In this document: piece by piece, positions 5,451 through 8,792 of the stretch
How the letters are laid out: each line of letters starts with the position of its first letter
Numbering within the stretch: position 1 is the stretch's first letter
Origin: an uncultured Candidatus Planktophila sp.
GTDB taxonomy: Bacteria; Actinomycetota; Actinomycetes; Nanopelagicales; Nanopelagicaceae
Direction: 5' to 3'
Assembly: GCA_937927965.1 (NCBI GenBank)
Contig: CALEZA010000012.1
Coordinates: forward strand, 1 to 8,792
DNA length: 8,792 bases
Position numbers and translations under genes: made by a program
Notes under the pieces: model-generated
What the model was told of the DNA's origin: nothing
The model's input: the letters and a program-made list of their open reading frames with translations, nothing else
Database searches by the model: none

Positions 5451-7492
5451 TGTTCGCACTCGCTATTGCCTCATATCTGATTACGCTAGTTGCCATCTCG
5501 CTCTTTGCTCTTCGCACGCGAGAGCTAATTTCTCTCTATAAGAAGCAGCAACCAGATCCAACGCGTTCTCATAATCCATCGGCGAGATTTAAGAATATGG
5601 CCAAGGAAGTTCTTGGTCACACCAAGATGCTCAACTTCACTGGCACAGGAATTGCTCACTGGTTTGTAATGGTGGGATTTGGTGCGCTCTTTGGAACTCT
5701 CATCACAGCATATGGTCAAGTTATTAATCCAGATTTTGCTCTTCCGATCATCGGACACTTTGTTGGGTATGAACTCTTTGCCGAAGCAATTGGAGCTCTC
5801 ACAGGAATTGGTATTGTCACATTAATTGGTATTCGCCAAGCAACACGCTTCTGGCACAAGGGAAGAACTTCTCGTTTTGCAGGTTCAAATAGCGCTCGCG
5901 CATATTATGTTGAAGCAACAATCCTTGCAGTTGTCTTCTGTGTCTTTGCACTTCGCGGACTTGAAGGAGCACTAGCTGGTGAGAGTCAATGGAACTGGCA
6001 TTATGCAATCTCCTGGCCTGCAGTCACATTCTTCTCTTCTTGGTCAGTGGCATCGATAGAAAACGCAATTGTCATTGTTGCAGCGGCGAAAATTTTCGTC
6101 TCAATGCTCTGGTTTATTGTGATTGCATCGAATCTGACTATGGGTGTTGCATGGCACCGCTTCCTTGCCTTCTTTAATATCTACTACAAGCGCAATATAG
6201 ATAAGCCTGCACTTGGCGCCCTTCCAGAGATGCTCTCTAAGGGAGCTCCCGTGAACTTTGAAGATCCTGCCGAAGATGATGTCTTTGGACTTGGAACACG
6301 AGGAGATATCTCGTGGAAGGGTCTGCTCGATATGACCAGCTGTACTGAGTGTGGACGCTGCCAATCTCAGTGTCCTGCATGGCATACAGATAAGCCACTC
6401 TCTCCAAAGCTATTGATTATGGCTATGCGCGATCACGCAATGGCAAAGGTCGTAGAGACAGAAAATCTTGTGGGGCCAAGTGCGCCCATCTCCCAAGATG
6501 TTCTCTGGTCCTGCACATCATGTGGTGCATGCGTTAATGAGTGCCCTGTCGATATTGAGCATGTTGATCACATCGTGAATATGCGACGCTTCCAAGTACT
6601 CGTTGAATCCGAATTTCCTTCTGAACTCGGTGGCACATTCCGCAATCTTGAAAAATCTGGAAACCCATGGGGTGCCAATAAGCAAGATCGTGAAGGCTGG
6701 ATTGCAGAGTGCGACTTCCCTGTTCGAGTTGTTAGCGGAGAGCTTCCAGAAGATGTGGAGTACTTATTCTGGGTCGGTTGTGCTGGCGCATATGAAGATC
6801 GTGCAAAGAAGACCACCAAGGCAGTTGCCGAGCTACTCCATATGGCAGGTGTGAACTTTGCAGTTCTAGGAAAGCGCGAGACCTGCACAGGAGATCCTGC
6901 CCGCCGCTCTGGAAATGAATTCCTTTATCAAATTCTTGCTGCAGAAAATATCGAAACCTTTAAAGAAACCTTTGGTAATCGTGGAACAAAAAAGGTTGTT
7001 GTCACCTGCCCCCACTGCTTCACCACTATCGGCCGTGACTATGCACAGAGTGGATATGAGCTCGAGATGCTCCACCACACACAACTTCTCAACACACTTG
7101 TTCGTGAAGGAAAACTCAAAGCAAGTCCTCATAAGGCAGATCAAAAGATCACATTCCATGATCCTTGCTATCTCGGTCGCCACAATCAGATCTATGCACC
7201 ACCTCGTGAACTCCTCGAAGCTTCAGGATGTGATGTTGAAGAGATGCCTCGTAATCAAGAGCGCTCATTCTGCTGCGGTGGCGGCGGAGGACGCATGTGG
7301 ATGGAAGAGACTCTCGGATCTCGCATCAACCTCAATCGCGTTGATGAGGCAATTGCAACAGGAGCTCCTGAAGTTGCAGTGGCATGTCCATTCTGCCGCA
7401 TCATGGTTGGCGATGGCATGACAGCTCGTCAATCAGATGTTGAAGTTCTCGATGTTGCTCAGGTGCTTCTACGAAGCGTGAAGGCGGAGTAG
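5450..7492 (+). CDS. Membrane (Fe-S)-binding reductase, Rv0338c/EtfD- and HdrD-like
   Basis: A 680-residue inner-membrane redox protein. The N-terminal third has hydrophobic segments at about 1-21, 68-88, 105-128, 155-172 and 204-231, with a possible extra one near 186-199, and several His residues (H70, H103, H184, H236) that could serve haem or quinone sites. Two [4Fe-4S] ferredoxin motifs follow: C298-xx-C301-xx-C304-xxx-C308-P and C355-xx-C358-xx-C361-xxx-C365-P. Two CCG domains end the protein: C444, C479 (single Cys in ETCTGDP), C520PHC523; and C573, C608-C609 (FCCGGGGG), C646PFC649. This order matches mycobacterial Rv0338c (EtfD), which passes electrons from electron-transfer flavoprotein to menaquinone, but that protein is longer (about 880) and the partner here is unknown. 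A GlpC- or lactate-oxidase-like role is possible; no etfAB or lldEFG genes are in view. Probably transcribed from its own leaderless promoter. Confidence 0.88.
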   Translation: MFALAIASYLITLVAISLFALRTRELISLYKKQQPDPTRSHNPSARFKNMAKEVLGHTKMLNFTGTGIAHWFVMVGFGALFGTLITAYGQVINPDFALPIIGHFVGYELFAEAIGALTGIGIVTLIGIRQATRFWHKGRTSRFAGSNSARAYYVEATILAVVFCVFALRGLEGALAGESQWNWHYAISWPAVTFFSSWSVASIENAIVIVAAAKIFVSMLWFIVIASNLTMGVAWHRFLAFFNIYYKRNIDKPALGALPEMLSKGAPVNFEDPAEDDVFGLGTRGDISWKGLLDMTSCTECGRCQSQCPAWHTDKPLSPKLLIMAMRDHAMAKVVETENLVGPSAPISQDVLWSCTSCGACVNECPVDIEHVDHIVNMRRFQVLVESEFPSELGGTFRNLEKSGNPWGANKQDREGWIAECDFPVRVVSGELPEDVEYLFWVGCAGAYEDRAKKTTKAVAELLHMAGVNFAVLGKRETCTGDPARRSGNEFLYQILAAENIETFKETFGNRGTKKVVVTCPHCFTTIGRDYAQSGYELEMLHHTQLLNTLVREGKLKASPHKADQKITFHDPCYLGRHNQIYAPPRELLEASGCDVEEMPRNQERSFCCGGGGGRMWMEETLGSRINLNRVDEAIATGAPEVAVACPFCRIMVGDGMTARQSDVEVLDVAQVLLRSVKAE

Positions 7493-7630
7493 GTGGCTGA
7501 CTTCTCTCCCATGAATATCCCGCCGCAGGGCGGGCTGGGAGATACCAATAAGAAGTGGTTTAAGCGTTGGTATGTATGGGTGTTGCCGCTTGCTGTCTTA
7601 TTTGGTGCACTGTTAACTCTTTCGAAGTAG
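7493..7630 (+). CDS. Possible 45-residue single-pass membrane peptide
   Basis: No family recognised. GTG at 7493 directly follows the TAG of the Fe-S reductase and is in the same frame. AAGG (7481-7484), 8 nt upstream, could act as ribosome binding site; an internal ATG at 7511 (residue 7) is the other start. The product has a polar, Pro/Gly-rich head (PPQGGLGDT), a basic-aromatic stretch KKWFKRWYVW (20-29) and one hydrophobic segment (about 30-43) ending in LSK. By the positive-inside rule the N-terminus would be cytoplasmic. Forty-five codons without a stop could occur by chance in roughly one case in nine, so the support is composition and position, not length. It could also be a C-terminal extension of the reductase reached by stop-codon read-through. 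Its last 18 bases overlap the 3' end of the convergent rhomboid gene. Confidence 0.45.
   Translation: MADFSPMNIPPQGGLGDTNKKWFKRWYVWVLPLAVLFGALLTLSK
7505..7542. other. Nested GC-rich stem-loop just after the Fe-S reductase stop codon
   Basis: TCTCCC (7505-7510) pairs with GGGAGA (7537-7542), and CCCGCC (7519-7524) with GGCGGG (7529-7534) around loop GCAG. The two stems are separated by 8 nt on one side and 2 nt on the other. It begins 12 nt after the stop and overlaps codons 5-17 of the small ORF; the alternative ATG at 7511 lies in its internal loop. No T-run on either strand, so it is not a classical terminator. Confidence 0.6.
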
Positions 7631-8164
7631 AAGTGCCTTTGTGATTACAGCACCGCCGATAAGGCCACCTAGGTGTGCTCGCCAATCAACTCCACCAATG
7701 GTGAAGCCGAGAGCAAAGTTGATTGCAACGATTGCATAGATGCCTTTGGCATCTGTTCCAATATATTTTCCAGCAACAATCAGGGCTCCAAAGAGTCCAA
7801 AGACAGCTCCAGATGCTCCGATTGTGTAACCGCTCCATCCCAGAAATAGTGATGAGGCAATCGATCCTGTGAGAAGTGAGAAGAAGAAGATTGCTAAGAA
7901 TTTAGCTTTGCCAAATAGATACTCAATTGGGGTTCCAAGTTGATGCAGCGCCATCATATTGAAAGCTAAGTGGAAGGGCAGAGAGCTTGAGTTATCGTGA
8001 ACAAGGGCCACAGTGAAGAGTCGGTAATACTCATGCGTCTGGGCGAAATAATCCCAACGATAGAGAGCAAATGTGCCGATAATCCCTGAGTCGAGTAGCT
8101 CCCAAAGATAGAAGCCACAGATCACCGTAATAATGCTGATTACGGCGCTCTGTGGCTTCTTCAT
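7613..8164 (-). CDS. Rhomboid-family intramembrane serine protease
   Basis: A 183-residue polytopic membrane protein of basic six-helix rhomboid size. Diagnostic sites: H65-xxx-N69 in HLAFNMMAL (helix 2, oxyanion side), the nucleophile S118 in GASGAVFGLFGA (helix 4) and the catalytic H164 in WRAHLGGLIGG (helix 6), so the protease should be active. It would cleave single-pass membrane proteins within the bilayer; the substrate is unknown. The ATG lies 11 nt after the cyclophilin stop with no clear Shine-Dalgarno (GTAATATTCCA), suggesting translational coupling. A large nested hairpin covers codons 2-19. The 3' end overlaps the convergent small ORF by 18 bp. Cyclophilin followed by rhomboid near tRNA-Ala is, as I recall, a common actinobacterial order. 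Confidence 0.92.
   Translation of the reverse strand: MKKPQSAVISIITVICGFYLWELLDSGIIGTFALYRWDYFAQTHEYYRLFTVALVHDNSSSLPFHLAFNMMALHQLGTPIEYLFGKAKFLAIFFFSLLTGSIASSLFLGWSGYTIGASGAVFGLFGALIVAGKYIGTDAKGIYAIVAINFALGFTIGGVDWRAHLGGLIGGAVITKALLLRKS
8110..8160. repeat. Nested inverted repeat at the 5' end of the rhomboid gene
   Basis: AGAAGCCACAGA (8110-8121) and TCTGTGGCTTCT (8149-8160) are perfect 12-bp complements. Inside, CGTAAT (8126-8131) pairs with ATTACG (8139-8144). The two stems are joined by a symmetrical 4x4 internal segment in which two C-G pairs can also form, with a 7-nt apical loop. In mRNA the hairpin starts directly after the rhomboid ATG plus one base, 15 nt after the cyclophilin stop. 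Confidence 0.85.
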
Positions 8165-8175
8165 TGGAATATTAC

Positions 8176-8688
8176 TTATGCAATTGTGACGCTGTTGATG
8201 ACTACTGGTGTTACTGGCTTATCTTGAGCTCCAGTTGCAGTTGTCGCAATCTTGTCAACGACAGCCTGTGATGCAGCATCCTTAACCTCACCAAAGATGG
8301 TGTGCTTGCGGTTAAGCCATGTTGTTGGCGCAACAGTGATAAAGAACTGTGAACCATTTGTATTTGGTCCTGAGTTTGCCATTGCAAGGATGTATGGACG
8401 ATCGAATTGAAGTTCACCATGGAATTCATCTGCAAATGAATATCCTGGGCCACCAAAGCCCTGGCCAAGTGGGTCTCCGCCTTGAATCATGAATCCGCTG
8501 ATAACACGGTGGAAGACAGTTCCGTCGTAGAGCTTCTCAGTTGACTTCTTACCTGAGCGAGGATCAGTCCACTCTTTTGCTCCAGTTGCTAGCTCAACAA
8601 AGTTGGCAACAGTCTTTGGTGCATGGTTAGGGAAGAGCTCAATCACGATATCGCCGAGAGTTGTGTGAAGAGTTGCAGTTGATGACAT
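8176..8688 (-). CDS. ppiA: Peptidyl-prolyl cis-trans isomerase, cyclophilin type
   Basis: Cytoplasmic proline isomerase of 170 residues, no signal peptide or membrane segment. Cyclophilin active-site residues are all visible: R61, F66, M67 and Q69 in FHRVISGFMIQGGD (59-72), the LAMANSGPNTNGSQFFITV block (101-119) with F116, then W124 and H129 in WLNRKHTIFGEV; these correspond to human CypA R55, F60, M61, Q63, F113, W121 and H126. The insertion TDPRSGKKSTEKL (41-53) before the catalytic Arg is usual in actinobacterial members. I start it at 8688 (MSSTATLHTTLG). A longer frame to 8727 would begin inside the terminator loop and add 13 residues with no family support. A weak GGA (in TTGGAAATATCA) precedes the ATG. 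It lies downstream of tRNA-Ala and reads into the rhomboid gene. Confidence 0.95.
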   Translation of the reverse strand: MSSTATLHTTLGDIVIELFPNHAPKTVANFVELATGAKEWTDPRSGKKSTEKLYDGTVFHRVISGFMIQGGDPLGQGFGGPGYSFADEFHGELQFDRPYILAMANSGPNTNGSQFFITVAPTTWLNRKHTIFGEVKDAASQAVVDKIATTATGAQDKPVTPVVINSVTIA

Positions 8689-8713
8689 TGATATTTCCAA
8701 TCGCTTAGATAAT

Positions 8714-8740
8714 AAAAAACCCACCATACGGTGGGCTTTT
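8714..8740 (-). terminator. Intrinsic terminator after tRNA-Ala, U-tracts on both strands
   Basis: On the minus strand CCCACC-GTAT-GGTGGG is followed by six T. The 6-bp GC-rich stem lies at 8720-8725 and 8730-8735 on the plus strand. On the plus strand the same stem is followed by CTTTT, so it could act in both directions. It sits 8 nt past the tRNA 3' end and separates tRNA from ppiA transcription. Confidence 0.88.
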
Positions 8741-8743
8741 CAG

Positions 8744-8792
8744 TGGAGACCAGGGGAATCGAACCCCTAACCCCCGCCTTGCAAAGGCGGTG
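8744..8792 (-). tRNA. tRNA-Ala(TGC), 3' part only
   Basis: The minus strand shows the anticodon arm CCGCC-TTTGCAA-GGCGG (plus 8774-8790), anticodon TGC read from 8783-8781, the T arm AGGGG-TTCGATT-CCCCT, the 3' acceptor strand GGTCTCC (8751-8745) and discriminator A at 8744. The third base from the acceptor end is T (position 70), as required for the G3:U70 alanine identity pair. CCA is not encoded (CTG follows). The D arm and 5' acceptor strand lie beyond the window. Confidence 0.95.

Noticed and set aside
5811..5834. Repeated AATTGGTATT in the reductase membrane segment
   Set aside because: Explained by repeated Ile-Gly-Ile codons in a hydrophobic helix.
6915..7421. 168-codon plus-strand ORF inside the Fe-S reductase
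   Set aside because: Out of frame with a gene having intact CCG motifs. No domain is recognisable in its product.
7493..7630. Small ORF as CrgA
   Set aside because: CrgA is about 90 residues with two membrane helices and a different N-terminus; here there is one helix and no resemblance.
7669..7678. 10-bp palindrome CACCTAGGTG in the rhomboid gene
   Set aside because: A loopless 10-bp palindrome is within chance expectation and lies in the conserved AHLGG codons.
8281..8316. Nested 7-bp plus 5-bp hairpin inside ppiA
   Set aside because: Arms CTTAACC/GGTTAAG and CACCA/TGGTG fall in the conserved LNRKHTIFGEVKD coding block, so pairing is probably incidental. It was kept as a reminder of background.
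8689..8727. Longer cyclophilin start at 8727
   Set aside because: The ATG lies in the loop of the tRNA terminator hairpin, and the extra 13 residues do not match cyclophilins. 8688 starts in the normal family position.

Overview
This window looks like a chromosomal segment of a streamlined, moderately AT-leaning actinobacterium. Freshwater acI / Ca. Nanopelagicales (Planktophila-type) bacteria fit best. The basis is the actinobacterial-style Fe-S reductase, the tRNA-Ala / cyclophilin / rhomboid order, very short intergenic gaps and a TANNNT-type -10 placed for leaderless transcription. The taxon is an inference, because no rRNA or marker phylogeny is available here.

Layout. (1) 1-305: the 3' end of a sugar ABC-transporter substrate-binding protein of the rhamnose (RhaS) type. 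(2) 306-471: a gap with two successive stem-loops and a tandem 10-bp repeat. (3) 472-5432: a compact L-rhamnose catabolic operon, rhaM (mutarotase), rhaI (isomerase), rhaEW (rhamnulose-1-phosphate aldolase fused to lactaldehyde dehydrogenase) and rhaB (kinase). (4) 5450-7492: a large membrane (Fe-S) reductase related to mycobacterial Rv0338c/EtfD, probably with its own leaderless promoter. (5) 7493-7630: a 45-codon ORF for a possible single-pass membrane peptide, in frame with and touching the reductase stop codon. (6) 7613-8792 on the minus strand, read right to left: tRNA-Ala(TGC), a terminator, a cytosolic cyclophilin and a rhomboid intramembrane protease. The two strands converge with an 18-bp overlap.

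How the genes work together. RhaS-type uptake delivers L-rhamnose and RhaM equilibrates its anomers. RhaI makes L-rhamnulose and RhaB phosphorylates it. The aldolase half of RhaEW splits the phosphate into DHAP and L-lactaldehyde, and the dehydrogenase half oxidises the aldehyde. The pathway from sugar to DHAP plus lactate is therefore complete in four enzymes. The reductase and the minus-strand housekeeping block appear to be functionally unrelated neighbours.

The least expected signal is not a gene. Strong stem-loops sit 12-46 nt after the stop codon at four gene junctions (rhaS|rhaM, rhaEW|rhaB, reductase|ORF45, cyclophilin|rhomboid). In three of them the stem-loop is buried in the first codons of the next ORF. 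The clearest is a 14-bp perfect inverted repeat inside rhaB (4073-4107), and the next is a 12-bp plus 6-bp nested hairpin at rhomboid codons 2-19 (8110-8160). I did not find a defence system, mobile element or CRISPR array.
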